Below are positions 1-11,681 of a stretch of DNA of 64,000 bases, one piece after another. Position 1 is the stretch's first letter, and each line of letters begins with the position of its first letter. The notes under the pieces were generated by a model. The model was not told the DNA's origin and did not search any database. It saw nothing but the letters and a program-made list of their open reading frames with translations. The stretch is from Phytophthora hibernalis. Taxonomy: Eukaryota > Oomycota > Peronosporomycetes > Peronosporales > Peronosporaceae. The stretch spans positions 372,001 to 436,000 of the forward strand of contig JAAKBF010000042.1 in the NCBI GenBank assembly GCA_012656075.1. Direction: 5' to 3'. Position numbers and translations under genes: made by a program.

Positions 1-632
1 TTGGCGAAGTTCAAAATGTTCAAGGCCGACTTGGAAAACGCTACCGGTCACAAGATCAAGCGTCTCCGCTCGGACAACGGCGGAGAGTACACGGGTCAAC
101 TCTTCAAGGAGTATCTGACCAAGGAAGGTATCCGCCATGAAAAGACGGTGCCGTACACGCCCCAGCAAAATGGACTTGCTGAGCGCATGAACCGGAGCCT
201 CGTCGAGATGGCTCGTTGCATGCTTTATCATGAGGGCATCGACAAGAAGTGGTGGGCTGAAGCAGTCAACACGTCTGCGTGGATCACCAACAGGATTTCC
301 AACACTGTGACTGTGAAGACACCGTACGAGATCGTGTACCAGAAGAAACCTCAGCTCAAGAACCTCAAGGTGTTTGGTGCACTTGGCTACGCACACATTG
401 CTGACGAGAAGCGCCGCAAGCTGGACGCCAAGGTTTTCAAGTGGCGATTCATGGGCTACGAGGATGGTGTCAAAGGATACCGCGTACTCAATGTGGCCAC
501 GGGAAAGTACAAATCGTTCGCACTGTCAAGTTCATGGAGACCACTAGCCCGGATGACTTCATGGCAGAGATCGATGATGAAGATAACGATGGCGCGAATG
601 ATGTCACTGTGCCTCGAGCTACTGCTCCGAGC
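1..632 (+). pseudogene. Ty1/copia retrotransposon integrase fragment, cut by the window edge
   Basis: The frame is open from base 1 and reads a copia-type integrase core. The motif SDNGGEYTG carries the second catalytic Asp (residue 25) and QNGLAERMN carries the Glu (residue 61), which gives the D-35-E spacing of retroviral-type integrases. The start is missing because the gene enters from outside the window. After the GYEDG region the frame breaks near base 505: compared with the related fragment at 42.5-44.3 kb, one A is lost in a run of A. Coding resemblance resumes in the +2 frame (MAEIDDEDNDG) and stops abruptly near 632. About 40 unassigned bases then lead into the tRNA repeat array. 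The integrase would insert element cDNA into host DNA, but this copy cannot make a whole protein. Confidence 0.85.
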
Positions 633-881
633 AAGACCACACGCTTCCCGAGCGTGGGAAGGATCGCCTCGCCGCGTCGTCACGCGTCCGCTGAATACGG
701 GTGACATCTCGTATCCGTCCGAATCGGCGAGGGCGAGGCGACGGCGCCATCGGACTCTGCGGCAATATCCCCGACTTTGAGTGTCGGGCTGTTGCCACGC
801 ATGGACACGGATGCAGGTGGCAGTCTCCCTGACGTCCTACTTCACTAGCGGGACGTGAAAGGGCAAAAAGACAAAAGCAAT

Positions 882-948
882 CGCCCACCGTGGGGCTCGA
901 ACCCACGACCACAAGATTAAGAGTCTCTACCGACTGAGCTAGACGGGC
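882..948 (-). pseudogene. tRNA-Lys(CUU)-derived, 6-nt deletion
   Basis: 67 nt; lacks bases 25-30 (end of D stem, start of anticodon stem). T loop TTCGAGC is canonical. The 5' flank has lost two bases next to the TATAA. Confidence 0.75.
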
Positions 949-1424
949 TTATACGACCCACTCACCACAAACGTACAAAATCCAACCACACGAGGCCCAC
1001 AAACTAACACACGCACATGCAGCCACACACGTATCGCCGACAACGCCCGCGCCCACGTACAGCCAACAGCCAACAGCCGCATCCATACCCGTCGTCCTGC
1101 TCCCATCACGTCTCCATTGGTCCTCGCCGACCGACCAAGGCCTCGTCCGCCTTCACGACAGCGCGCCTTGCTCTCGCTTCCACGATCGCTGTCGCTGCTG
1201 CGTGTGGCTCAGCACTGCGTCGTCGCGCGTCCGCTGAATACGGGTGACATCTCGTATCCGTCCGAATCGGCGAGGGCGAGGCGACGGCGCCATCGGACTC
1301 TGCGGCAATATGCCCGACTTTGAGTGTCGGGCTGTTGCCACGCATGGACACGGATGCAGGTGACAGTCTCCCCGACGTCCTACTGCACTAGCGGGACGTG
1401 AAAGGGCAAAAAGACAAAAGCAAT

Positions 1425-1497
1425 CGCCCACCGTGGGGCTCAAACCCACGACCACAAGATTAAGAGTCTTGCGCTCTACCGACTGAGCTAGACGGGC
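1425..1497 (-). tRNA. tRNA-Lys-CTT: tRNA-Lys(CUU), full length with C56T
   Basis: 73 nt with all stems present and anticodon CTT, but the T loop reads TTTGAGC, so the invariant C56 of the B box is T. Confidence 0.75.
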
Positions 1498-1975
1498 TTA
1501 TACACGACCCACTCACCACAAACGTACAAAATCCAACCACACGAGGCCCACAAACTAACACACGCACATGCAGCCACACACGTATCGCCGACAACGCCCG
1601 CGCCCACGTACAGCCAACAGCCAACAGCCGCATCCATACCCGTCGTCCTGCTCCCATCACGTCTCCATTGGTCCTCGCCGACCGACCAAGGCCTCGTCCG
1701 CCTTCACGACAGCGCGCCTTGCTCTCGCTTCCACGATCGCTGTCGCTGCTGCGTGTGGCTCAGCACTGCGTCGTCGCGCGTCCGCTGAATACGGGTGACA
1801 TCTCGTATCCGTCCGAATCGGCGAGGGCGAGGCGACGGCGCCATCGGACTCTGCGGCAATATGCCCGACTTTGAGTGTCGGGCTGTTGCCACGCATGGAC
1901 ACGGATGCAGGTGACAGTCTCCCTGACGTCCTACTGCACTAGCGGGACGTGAAAGGGCAAAAAGACAAAAGCAAT

Positions 1976-2042
1976 CGCCCACCGTGGGGCTCGAACCCAC
2001 GACCACAAGATTAAGAGTCTCTACCGACTGAGCTAGACGGGC
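1976..2042 (-). pseudogene. tRNA-Lys(CUU)-derived, 6-nt deletion
   Basis: 67 nt with the shared deletion of bases 25-30; canonical T loop. Confidence 0.75.
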
Positions 2043-2519
2043 TTATACACGACCCACTCACCACAAACGTACAAAATCCAACCACACGAGGCCCACAAAC
2101 TAACACACGCACATGCAGCCACACACGTATCGCCGACAACGCCCGCGCCCACGTACAGCCAACAGCCAACAGCCGCATCCATACCCGTCGTCCTGCTCCC
2201 ATCACGTCTCCATTGGTCCTCGCCGACCGACCAAGGCCTCGTCCGCCTTCACGACAGCGCGCCTTGCTCTCGCTTCCACGATCGCTGTCGCTGCTGCGTG
2301 TGGCTCAGCACTGCGTCGTCGCGCGTCCGCTGAATACGGGTGACATCTCGTATCCGTCCGAATCGGCGAGGGCGAGGCGACGGCGCCATCGGACTCTGCG
2401 GCAATATGCCCGACTTTGAGTGTCGGGCTGTTGCCACGCATGGACACGGATGCAGGTGACAGTCTCCCGACGTCCTACTTCACTAGCGGGACGTGAAAGG
2501 GCAAAAAGACAAAAGCAAT

Positions 2520-2592
2520 CGCCCACCGTGGGGCTCAAACCCACGACCACAAGATTAAGAGTCTTGCGCTCTACCGACTGAGCTAGACGGGC
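2520..2592 (-). tRNA. tRNA-Lys-CTT: tRNA-Lys(CUU), full length with C56T
   Basis: Same sequence class as the copy at 1425; the two alternate with deleted copies. Confidence 0.75.
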
Positions 2593-3070
2593 TTATACAC
2601 GACCCACTCACCACAAACGTACAAAATCCAACCACACGAGGCCCACAAACTAACACACGCACATGCAGCCACACACGTATCGCCGACAACGCCCGCGCCC
2701 ACGTACAGCCAACAGCCAACAGCCGCATCCATACCCGTCGTCCTGCTCCCATCACGTCTCCATTGGTCCTCGCCGACCGACCATGGCGTCGTCCGCCTTC
2801 ACGACAGCGCGCCTTGCTCTCGCTTCCACGATCGCTGTCGCTGCTGCGTGTGGCTCAGCACTGCGTCGTCGCGCGTCCGCTGAATACGGGTGACATCTCG
2901 TATCCGTCCGAATCGGCGAGGGCGAGGCGACGGCGCCATCGGACTCTGCGGCAATATGCCCGACTTTGAGTGTCGGGCTGTTGCCACGCATGGACACGGA
3001 TGCAGGTGACAGTCTCCCCGACGTCCTACTTCACTAGCGGGACGTGAAAGGGCAAAAAGACAAAAGCAAT

Positions 3071-3137
3071 CGCCCACCGTGGGGCTCGAACCCACGACCA
3101 CAAGATTAAGAGTCTCTACCGACTGAGCTAGACGGGC
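3071..3137 (-). pseudogene. tRNA-Lys(CUU)-derived, 6-nt deletion
   Basis: 67 nt with the shared deletion; canonical T loop. Confidence 0.75.
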
Positions 3138-3615
3138 TTATACACGACCCACTCACCACAAACGTACAAAATCCAACCACACGAGGCCCACAAACTAACA
3201 CACGCACATGCAGCCACACACGTATCGCCGACAACGCCCGCGCCCACGTACAGCCAACAGCCAACAGCCGCATCCATACCCGTCGTCCTGCTCCCATCAC
3301 GTCTCCATTGGTCCTCGCCGACCGACCAAGGCCTCGTCCGCCTTCACGACAGCGCGCCTTGCTCTCGCATCCACGATCGCTGTCGCTGCTGCGTGTGGCT
3401 CAGCACTGCGTCGTCGCGCGTCCGCTGAATACGGGTGACATCTCGTATCCGTCCGAATCGGCGACGGCGAGGCGACGGCGCCATCGGACTCTGCGGCAAT
3501 ATGCCCGACTTTGAGTGTCGGGCTGTTGCCACGCATGGACACGGATGCAGGTGACAGTCTCCCCGACGTCCTACTTCACTAGCGGGACGTGAAAGGGCAA
3601 AAAGACAAAAGCAAT

Positions 3616-3682
3616 CGCCCACCGTGGGGCTCGAACACACGACCACAAGATTAAGAGTCTCTACCGACTGAGCTAGACGGGC
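3616..3682 (-). pseudogene. tRNA-Lys(CUU)-derived, 6-nt deletion plus T-stem mutation
   Basis: 67 nt. Besides the shared deletion, the T stem reads GTGTG instead of GTGGG, breaking a pair. The same rare change occurs in the first copy of the oppositely oriented block (5569). Confidence 0.75.
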
Positions 3683-4139
3683 TTATACACGACCCACTCA
3701 CCACAAACGTACAAAATCCAACCACACGAGGCCCACAAACTAACACACGCACATGCAGCCACACACGTATCGCCGACAACGCCCGCGCCCACGTACAGCC
3801 AACAGCCAACAGCCGCATCCATACCCGTCGTCCTGCTCCCATCACGTCTCCATTGGTCCTCGCCGACCGACCATGGCGTCGTCCGCCTTCACGACAGCGC
3901 GCCTTGCTCTCGCTTCCACGATCGCTGTCGCTGCTGCGTGTGGCTCAGCACTGCGTCGTCGCGCGTCCGCTGAATACGGGTGACATCTCGTATCCGTCCG
4001 AATCGGCGAGGGCGAGGCGACGGCGCCATCGGACTCTGCGGCAATATGCCCGACTTTGAGTGTCGGGCTGTTGCCACGCATGGACACGGATGCAAGTGAC
4101 AGTCCCTCCGACGTCCTACTGCACTAGTGGGACGTGAAA

Positions 4140-4395
4140 GTATTGTACTACCGCAATGTAACTCTGAAGTACTGCATTGCTTCACTGAGGTACCGCACTG
4201 CTACACTGAGGTAATATTGCAGTACCGCAATGTAATACTGGGGTAGTAATGCAGAACTGCATTGCTACACTGAAGTACCACAATGTAACACTGAGGTACC
4301 GCGCTGCTACACTGAGGTACCGCACTGCATCAGCACAATGTACTGCGGTACATGTACATACCGCAAAAACTGAAGCAATCCCCATTGCAGTAAAA
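4140..4395. repeat. degenerate minisatellite of about 20 bp
   Basis: About ten imperfect copies of a motif like CTGAGGTACCGCACTGCTAC, with spacing varying by a few bases. It begins exactly where the left tRNA array stops and forms the left part of the spacer between the two head-to-head arrays. No gene is visible in it. Confidence 0.7.
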
Positions 4396-5326
4396 TACGA
4401 AAAATAACTAAACTAGTTCTAGTACTTCTTCAGGCCTCACGATTCTGGACGGAGGAATTCGGCGGTCTGTTTGAAAGCTCTTGCCTTATGATGTCTCTGA
4501 AAACGCCGGGGTTATTGGACATCCAGTTCAACGACTTCATTTGTTGTTTTTCGTGCTGAATCGAGATTTCCAATAATCTTCTTGATGGCAGCGCTTTCAT
4601 CCATCCACCAGAAAGCACAAGTTGGGAGCTTAACTCGTTGACAAGAGCAATTACTCGACGACGGCGATTTAAAAACGACGCTCATCTGAGCCACACCACT
4701 TGTGCCATACTTTTATCCAACACACACTGACAGCAGGGCTACCATTCAAGCCAGCCGACCACTCCTTCCACAGATCGTTCACCGACACCAAACTACGACT
4801 CATTGTGTAGCTCACTGAGCTTATTATAATATTGCACATCTAATATCTCTGTTTATGTATCCCGTTTGCAACGCACTGAAGGTGTGTCAATCGCACCAAT
4901 CCCGGTTGAATCGATATAAGTGTGGTGCCCCTATTAGAACGGCGATGCCATCATACAGCAATACTGACACGTTACAAAGGGAAGTTACACCGAAAAACAA
5001 CCAATCCAACTATAAGCCGAAATATGACCACATCGCTCGCTGATAGCACACTACGCATCAAGCTCTCACACGAAGCGGGTAATCTACATTAAATGTATTT
5101 CATATCAATGCCCTACTAGCTTAATTGAGTATCTCTGCTGATACAAAAATTGAGGAGTGCGAGGCGTCTGGGTTCGCAATAGTACATGTCCATGGCGTGC
5201 TTGCAATAAAGAAATAGGCTACAACGTCCCTGGAGAGCCGCACTTATCACTTGAGATGCAACATTATACACACACAAAACTATCGGAGGACTTTATAATT
5301 TTCCTTTCATTATATACCCATTTCAA
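4396..5326. other. AT-rich unique spacer between the inverted arrays
   Basis: Mostly AT-rich with scattered stops. The only stretch that looks possibly coding is on the minus strand at 4430-4618 (62 codons, containing NPGVFRDIIRQELSNRPPNS), which I do not recognise; it could be the tail of a decayed mobile-element protein. The right edge at about 5327 passes directly into a tRNA repeat unit in plus orientation. Confidence 0.4.
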
Positions 5327-5568
5327 CGATCGTGGAAGCGAGAGCAAGGCGCGCTGTCGTGAAGGCGGACGACGCCATGGTCGGTCGGCGAGGACCAATG
5401 GAGACGTGATGGGAGCAGGACGACGGGTATGGATGCGGCTGTTGGCTGTTGGCTGTACGTGGGCGCGGGCGTTGTCGGCGATACGTGTGTGGCTGCATGT
5501 GCGTGTGTTAGTTTGTGGGCCTCGTGTGGTTGGATTTTGTACGTTTGTGGTGAGTGGGTCGTGTATAA

Positions 5569-5635
5569 GCCCGTCTAGCTCAGTCGGTAGAGACTCTTAA
5601 TCTTGTGGTCGTGTGTTCGAGCCCCACGGTGGGCG
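5569..5635 (+). pseudogene. tRNA-Lys(CUU)-derived, 6-nt deletion plus T-stem mutation
   Basis: 67 nt; carries GTGTG in the T stem, as in the copy at 3616 on the other strand. Canonical T loop. Confidence 0.75.
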
Positions 5636-6107
5636 ATTGCTTTTGTCTTTTTGCTCTTTCACGTCCCGCTAGTGAAGTAGGACGTCAGGAGACTGCCACC
5701 TGCATCCGTGTCCATGCGTGGCAACAGCCCGACACTCAAAGTCGGGGATATTGCCGCAGAGTCCGATGGCGCCGTCGCCTCGCCCTCGCCGATTCGGACG
5801 GATACGAGATGTCACCCGTATTCAGCGGACGCGCGACGACGCAGTGCTGAGCGCAGCAGCGACGGCGATCGTGGAAGCGAGAGCAAGGCGCGCTGTCGTG
5901 AAGGCGGACGACGCCATGGTCGGTCGGCGAGGACCAATGGAGACGTGATGGGAGCAGGGCGACGGGTATGGATGCGACTGTTGGCTGTTGGCTGTACGTG
6001 GGCGCGGGCGTTGTCGGCGATACGTGTGTGGCTGCATGTGCGTGTGTTAGTTTGTGGGCCTCGTGTGGTTGGATTTTGTACGTTTGTGGTGAGTGGGTCG
6101 TGTATAA

Positions 6108-6180
6108 GCCCGTCTAGCTCAGTCGATAGAGCGCAAGACTCTTAATCTTGTGGTCGTGGGTTTGGGCCCCACGGTGGGCG
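6108..6180 (+). tRNA. tRNA-Lys-CTT: tRNA-Lys(CUU) variant G19A, C56T, A58G
   Basis: 73 nt. The D loop reads GTCGATA and the T loop TTTGGGC. The G19-C56 tertiary pair would become A-U; the invariant A58 is lost. Confidence 0.65.
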
Positions 6181-6657
6181 ATTGCTTTTGTCTTTTTGCC
6201 TTTCACGTCCCGCTAGTGCAGTAGGACGTCAGGGAGACTGCCACCTGCATCCGTGTCCATGCGTGGCAACAGCCCGACACTCAAAGTCGGGCATATTGCC
6301 GCAGAGTCCGATGGCGCCGTCGCCTCGCCGTCGCCGATTCGGACGGATACGAGATGTCACCCGTATTCAGCGGACGCGCGACGACGCAGTGCTGAGCCAC
6401 ACGCAGCAGCGACAGCGATCGTGGAAGCGAGAGCAAGGCGCGCTGTCGTGAAGGCGGACGACGCCATGGTCGGTCGGCGAGGACCAATGGAGACGTGATG
6501 GGAGCAGGACGACGGGTATGGATGCGGCTGTTGGCTGTTGGCTGTACGTGGGCGCGGGCGTTGTCGGCGATACGTGTGTGGCTGCATGTGCGTGTGTTAG
6601 TTTGTGGACCTCGTGTGGTTGGATTTTGTACGTTTGTGGTGAGTGGATCGTGTATAA

Positions 6658-6730
6658 GCCCGTCTAGCTCAGTCGGTAGAGCGCAAGACTCTTAATCTTG
6701 TGGTCGTGGGTTTGAGCCCCACGGTGGGCG
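6658..6730 (+). tRNA. tRNA-Lys-CTT: tRNA-Lys(CUU), full length with C56T
   Basis: 73 nt, D loop canonical, T loop TTTGAGC. Confidence 0.75.
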
Positions 6731-7206
6731 ATTGCTTTTGTCTTTTTGCCCTTTCACGTCCCGCTAGTGCAGTAGGACGTCAGGGAGACTGTCACCTGCA
6801 TCCGTGTCCATGCGTGGCAACAGCCCGACACTCAAAGTCGGGCATATTGCCGCAGAGTCCGATGGCGCCGTCGCCTCGCCCTCGCCGATTCGGACGGATA
6901 CGAGATGTCACCCGTATTCAGCGGACGCGCGACGACGCAGTGCTGAGCCACACGCAGCAGCGACGGCGATCGTGGAAGCGAGCAAGGCGCGCTGTCGTGA
7001 AGGCGGACGACGCCATGGTCGGTCGGCGAGGACCAATGGAGACGTGATGGGAGCAGGGCGACGGGTATGGATGCGACTGTTGGCTGTTGGCTGTACGTGG
7101 GCGCGGGCGTTGTCGGCGATACGTGTGTGGCTGCATGTGCGTGTGTTAGTTTGTGGGCCTCGTGTGGTTGGATTTTGTACGTTTGTGGTGAGTGGGTCGT
7201 GTATAA

Positions 7207-7279
7207 GCCCGTCTAGCTCAGTCGATAGAGCGCAAGACTCTTAATCTTGTGGTCGTGGGTTTGGGCCCCACGGTGGGCG
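7207..7279 (+). tRNA. tRNA-Lys-CTT: tRNA-Lys(CUU) variant G19A, C56T, A58G
   Basis: Same three changes as the copy at 6108, two units upstream. The first downstream T run is shortened to three. Confidence 0.65.
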
Positions 7280-7755
7280 ATTGCTTTGTCTTTTTGCTCT
7301 TTCACGTCCCGCTAGTGCAGTAGGACGTCGGGAGACTGTCACCTGCATCCGTGTCCATGCGTGGCAACAGCCCGACACTCAAAGTCGGGCATATTGCCGC
7401 AGAGTCCGATGGCGCCGTCGCCTCGCCCTCGCCGATTCGGACGGATACGAGATGTCACCCGTATTCAGCGGACGCGCGACGACACAGTGCTGAGCCACAC
7501 GCAGCAGCGACAGCGATCGTGGAAGCGAGAGCAAGGCACGCTGTCGTGAAGGCGGACGACGCCATGGTCGGTCGGCGAGGACCAATGGAGACGTGATGGG
7601 AGCAGGACGACGGGTATGGATGCGGCTGTTGGCTGTTGGCTGTACGTGGGCGCGGGCGTTGTCGGCGATACGTGTGTGGCTGCATGTGCGTGTGTTAGTT
7701 TGTGGGCCTCGTGTGGTTGGATTTTGTACGTTTGTGGTGAGTGGGTCGTGTATAA

Positions 7756-7828
7756 GCCCGTCTAGCTCAGTCGGTAGAGCGCAAGACTCTTAATCTTGTG
7801 GTCGTGGGTTTGAGCCCCACGGTGGGCG
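7756..7828 (+). tRNA. tRNA-Lys-CTT: tRNA-Lys(CUU), full length with C56T
   Basis: 73 nt; the second downstream terminator run is broken to ATTTT. Confidence 0.75.
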
Positions 7829-8306
7829 ATTGCTTTTGTCATTTTGCTCTTTCACGTCCCGCTAGTGAAGTAGGACGTCAGGGAGACTGTCACCTGCATC
7901 CGTGTCCATGCGTGGCAACAGCCCGACACTCAAAGTCGGGCATATTGCCGCAGAGTCCGATGGCGCCGTCGCCTCGCCCTCGCCGATTCGGACGGATACG
8001 AGATGTCACCCGTATTCAGCGGACGCGCGACGACGCAGTGCTGAGCCACACGCAGCAGCGACAGCGATCGTGGAAGCGAGAGCAAGGCGCGCTGTCGTGA
8101 AGGCGGACGACGCCATGGTCGGTCGGCGAGGACCAATGGAGACGTGATGGGAGCAGGACGACGGGTATGGATGCGGCTGTTGGCTGTTGGCTGTACGTGG
8201 GCGCGGGCGTTGTCGGCGATACGTGTGTGGCTGCATGTGCGTGTGTTAGTTTGTGGGCCTCGTGTGGTTGGATTTTGTACGTTTGTGGTGAGTGGGTCGT
8301 GTATAA

Positions 8307-8379
8307 GCCCGTCTAGCTCAGTCGGTAGAGCGCAAGACTCTTAATCTTGTGGTCGTGGGTTTGAGCCCCACGGTGGGCG
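8307..8379 (+). tRNA. tRNA-Lys-CTT: tRNA-Lys(CUU), full length with C56T
   Basis: 73 nt; T loop TTTGAGC; both T runs intact. Confidence 0.75.
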
Positions 8380-8854
8380 ATTGCTTTTGTCTTTTTGCCC
8401 TTTCACGTCCCGCTAGTGCAGTAGGACGTCGGGAGACTGTCACCTGCATCCGTGTCCATGCGTGGCAACAGCCCGACACTCAAAGTTGGGGATATTGCCG
8501 CAGAGTCCGATGGCGCCGTCGCCTCGCCCTCGCCGATTCGGACGGATACGAGATGTCACCCGTATTCAGCGGACGCGCGACGACGCAGTGCTGAGCCACA
8601 CGCAGCAGCGACGGCGATCGTGGAAGCGAGCAAGGCGCGCTGTCGTGAAGGCGGACGACGCCATGGTCGGTCGGCGAGGACCAATGGAGACGTGATGGGA
8701 GCAGGACGACGGGTATGGATGCGGCTGTTGGCTGTTGGCTGTACGTGGGCGCGGGCGTTGTCGGCGATACGTGTGTGGCTGCATGTGCGTGTGTTAGTTT
8801 GTGGGCCTCGTGTGGTTGGATTTTGTACGTTTGTGGTGAGTGGGTCGTGTATAA

Positions 8855-8927
8855 GCCCGTCTAGCTCAGTCGGTAGAGCGCAAGACTCTTAATCTTGTGG
8901 TCGTGGGTTTGAGCCCCACGGTGGGCG
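8855..8927 (+). tRNA. tRNA-Lys-CTT: tRNA-Lys(CUU), full length with C56T
   Basis: 73 nt; identical tRNA to the copy at 8307. Confidence 0.75.
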
Positions 8928-9405
8928 ATTGCTTTTGTCTTTTTGCCCTTTCACGTCCCGCTAGTGCAGTAGGACGTCGGGGAGACTGTCACCTGCATCC
9001 GTGTCCATGCGTGGCAACAGCCCGACACTCAAAGTTGGGGATATTGCCGCAGAGTCCGATGGCGCCGTCGCCTCGCCCTCGCCGATTCGGACGGATACGA
9101 GATGTCACCCGTATTCAGCGGACGCGCGACGACGCAGTGCTGAGCCACACGCAGCAGCGACAGCGATCGTGGAAGCGAGAGCAAGGCGCGCTGTCGTGAA
9201 GGCGGACGAGGCCATGGTCGGTCGGCGAGGACCAATGGAGACGTGATGGGAGCAGGACGACGGGTATGGATGCGGCTGTTGGCTGTTGGCTGTACGTGGG
9301 CGCGGGCGTTGTCGGCGATACGTGTGTGGCTGCATGTGCGTGTGTTAGTTTGTGGGCCTCGTGTGGTTGGATTTTGTACGTTTGTGGTGAGTGGGTCGTG
9401 TATAA

Positions 9406-9478
9406 GCCCGTCTAGCTCAGTCGGTAGAGCGCAAGACTCTTAATCTTGTGGTCGTGGGTTTGAGCCCCACGGTGGGCG
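9406..9478 (+). tRNA. tRNA-Lys-CTT: tRNA-Lys(CUU), full length with C56T
   Basis: 73 nt; preceded by a unit with the GACGAGGCC spacer variant. Confidence 0.75.
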
Positions 9479-9956
9479 ATTGCTTTTGTCTTTTTGCCCT
9501 TTCACGTCCCGCTAGTGCAGTAGGACGTCGGGGAGACTGTCACCTGCATCCGTGTCCATGCGTGGCAACAGCCCGACACTCAAAGTCGGGCATATTGCCG
9601 CAGAGTCCGATGGCGCCGTCGCCTCGCCCTCGCCGATTCGGACGGATACGAGATGTCACCCGTATTCAGCGGACGCGCGACGACGCAGTGCTGAGCCACA
9701 CGCAGCAGCGACGGCGATCGTGGAAGCGAGAGCAAGGCGCGCTGTCGTGAAGGCGGACGACGCCATGGTCGGTCGGCGAGGACCAATGGAGACGTGATGG
9801 GAGCAGGACGACGGGTATGGATGCGGCTGTTGGCTGTTGGCTGTACGTGGGCGCGGGCGTTGTCGGCGATACGTGTGTGGCTGCATGTGCGTGTGTTAGT
9901 TTGTGGGCCTCGTGTGGTTGGATTTTGTACGTTTGTGGTGAGTGGGTCGTGTATAA

Positions 9957-10029
9957 GCCCGTCTAGCTCAGTCGGTAGAGCGCAAGACTCTTAATCTTGT
10001 GGTCGTGGGTTTGAGCCCCACGGTGGGCG
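9957..10029 (+). tRNA. tRNA-Lys-CTT: tRNA-Lys(CUU), full length with C56T
   Basis: 73 nt; followed by the GTTGGGGAT spacer variant. Confidence 0.75.
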
Positions 10030-10507
10030 ATTGCTTTTGTCTTTTTGCCCTTTCACGTCCCGCTAGTGCAGTAGGACGTCGGGGAGACTGTCACCTGCAT
10101 CCGTGTCCATGCGTGGCAACAGCCCGACACTCAAAGTTGGGGATATTGCCGCAGAGTCCGATGGCGCCGTCGCCTCGCCCTCGCCGATTCGGACGGATAC
10201 GAGATGTCACCCGTATTCAGCGGACGCGCGACGACGCAGTGCTGAGCCACACGCAGCAGCGACGGCGATCGTGGAAGCGAGAGCAAGGCGCGCTGTCGTG
10301 AAGGCGGACGACGCCATGGTCGGTCGGCGAGGACCAATGGAGACGTGATGGGAGCAGGACGACGGGTATGGATGCGGCTGTTGGCTGTTGGCTGTACGTG
10401 GGCGCGGGCGTTGTCGGCGATACGTGTGTGGCTGCATGTGCGTGTGTTAGTTTGTGGGCCTCGTGTGGTTGGATTTTGTACGTTTGTGGTGAGTGGGTCG
10501 TGTATAA

Positions 10508-10580
10508 GCCCGTCTAGCTCAGTCGGTAGAGCGCAAGACTCTTAATCTTGTGGTCGTGGGTTTGAGCCCCACGGTGGGCG
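10508..10580 (+). tRNA. tRNA-Lys-CTT: tRNA-Lys(CUU), full length with C56T
   Basis: 73 nt; followed by the GTTGGGGAT and GACGAGGCC spacer variants together. Confidence 0.75.
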
Positions 10581-11058
10581 ATTGCTTTTGTCTTTTTGCC
10601 CTTTCACGTCCCGCTAGTGAAGTAGGACGTCGGGGAGACTGTCACCTGCATCCGTGTCCATGCGTGGCAACAGCCCGACACTCAAAGTTGGGGATATTGC
10701 CGCAGAGTCCGATGGCGCCGTCGCCTCGCCCTCGCCGATTCGGACGGATACGAGATGTCACCCGTATTCAGCGGACGCGCGACGACGCAGTGCTGAGCCA
10801 CACGCAGCAGCGACGGCGATCGTGGAAGCGAGAGCAAGGCGCGCTGTCGTGAAGGCGGACGAGGCCATGGTCGGTCGGCGAGGACCAATGGAGACGTGAT
10901 GGGAGCAGGACGACGGGTATGGATGCGGCTGTTGGCTGTTGGCTGTACGTGGGCGCGGGCGTTGTCGGCGATACGTGTGTGGCTGCATGTGCGTGTGTTA
11001 GTTTGTGGGCCTCGTGTGGTTGGATTTTGTACGTTTGTGGTGAGTGGGTCGTGTATAA

Positions 11059-11131
11059 GCCCGTCTAGCTCAGTCGGTAGAGCGCAAGACTCTTAATCTT
11101 GTGGTCGTGGGTTTGAGCCCCACGGTGGGCG
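11059..11131 (+). tRNA. tRNA-Lys-CTT: tRNA-Lys(CUU), full length with C56T
   Basis: 73 nt; the unit is 550 bp because one G is lost after the GGACGTC of the spacer. Confidence 0.75.
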
Positions 11132-11608
11132 ATTGCTTTTGTCTTTTTGCCCTTTCACGTCCCGCTAGTGCAGTAGGACGTCGGGAGACTGTCACCTGCA
11201 TCCGTGTCCATGCGTGGCAACAGCCCGACACTCAAAGTCGGGCATATTGCCGCAGAGTCCGATGGCGCCGTCGCCTCGCCCTCGCCGATTCGGACGGATA
11301 CGAGATGTCACCCGTATTCAGCGGACGCGCGACGACGCAGTGCTGAGCCACACGCAGCAGCGACGGCGATCGTGGAAGCGAGAGCAAGGCGCGCTGTCGT
11401 GAAGGCGGACGACGCCATGGTCGGTCGGCGAGGACCAATGGAGACGTGATGGGAGCAGGACGACGGGTATGGATGCGGCTGTTGGCTGTTGGCTGTACGT
11501 GGGCGCGGGCGTTGTCGGCGATACGTGTGTGGCTGCATGTGCGTGTGTTAGTTTGTGGGCCTCGTGTGGTTGGATTTTGTACGTTTGTGGTGAGTGGGTC
11601 GTGTATAA

Positions 11609-11681
11609 GCCCGTCTAGCTCAGTCGGTAGAGCGCAAGACTCTTAATCTTGTGGTCGTGGGTTTGAGCCCCACGGTGGGCG
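11609..11681 (+). tRNA. tRNA-Lys-CTT: tRNA-Lys(CUU), full length with C56T
   Basis: 73 nt; T loop TTTGAGC; spacer with GTTGGGGAT. Confidence 0.75.

Larger units (their letters stand above)
674..4139 (-). repeat. tRNA-Lys repeat array, left block (minus orientation)
   Basis: Six tandem units of about 545-551 bp, each with one tRNA-Lys(CUU) locus on the minus strand, plus a partial unit at each end. Within a unit, reading along the tRNA strand, the tRNA is followed by TTTT and TTTTT runs, then a GC-rich spacer of about 475 bp, then a TATAA five bases before the next tRNA. Full-length and 6-nt-deleted tRNAs alternate in the first five copies, which suggests an earlier dimer unit. The block begins in mid-unit 40 bp after the copia fragment and ends in mid-unit at 4139 against an AT-rich minisatellite. 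Spacer reading frames are open in several frames on both strands, but the unit length is not a multiple of three and I do not regard them as genes. Confidence 0.95.
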
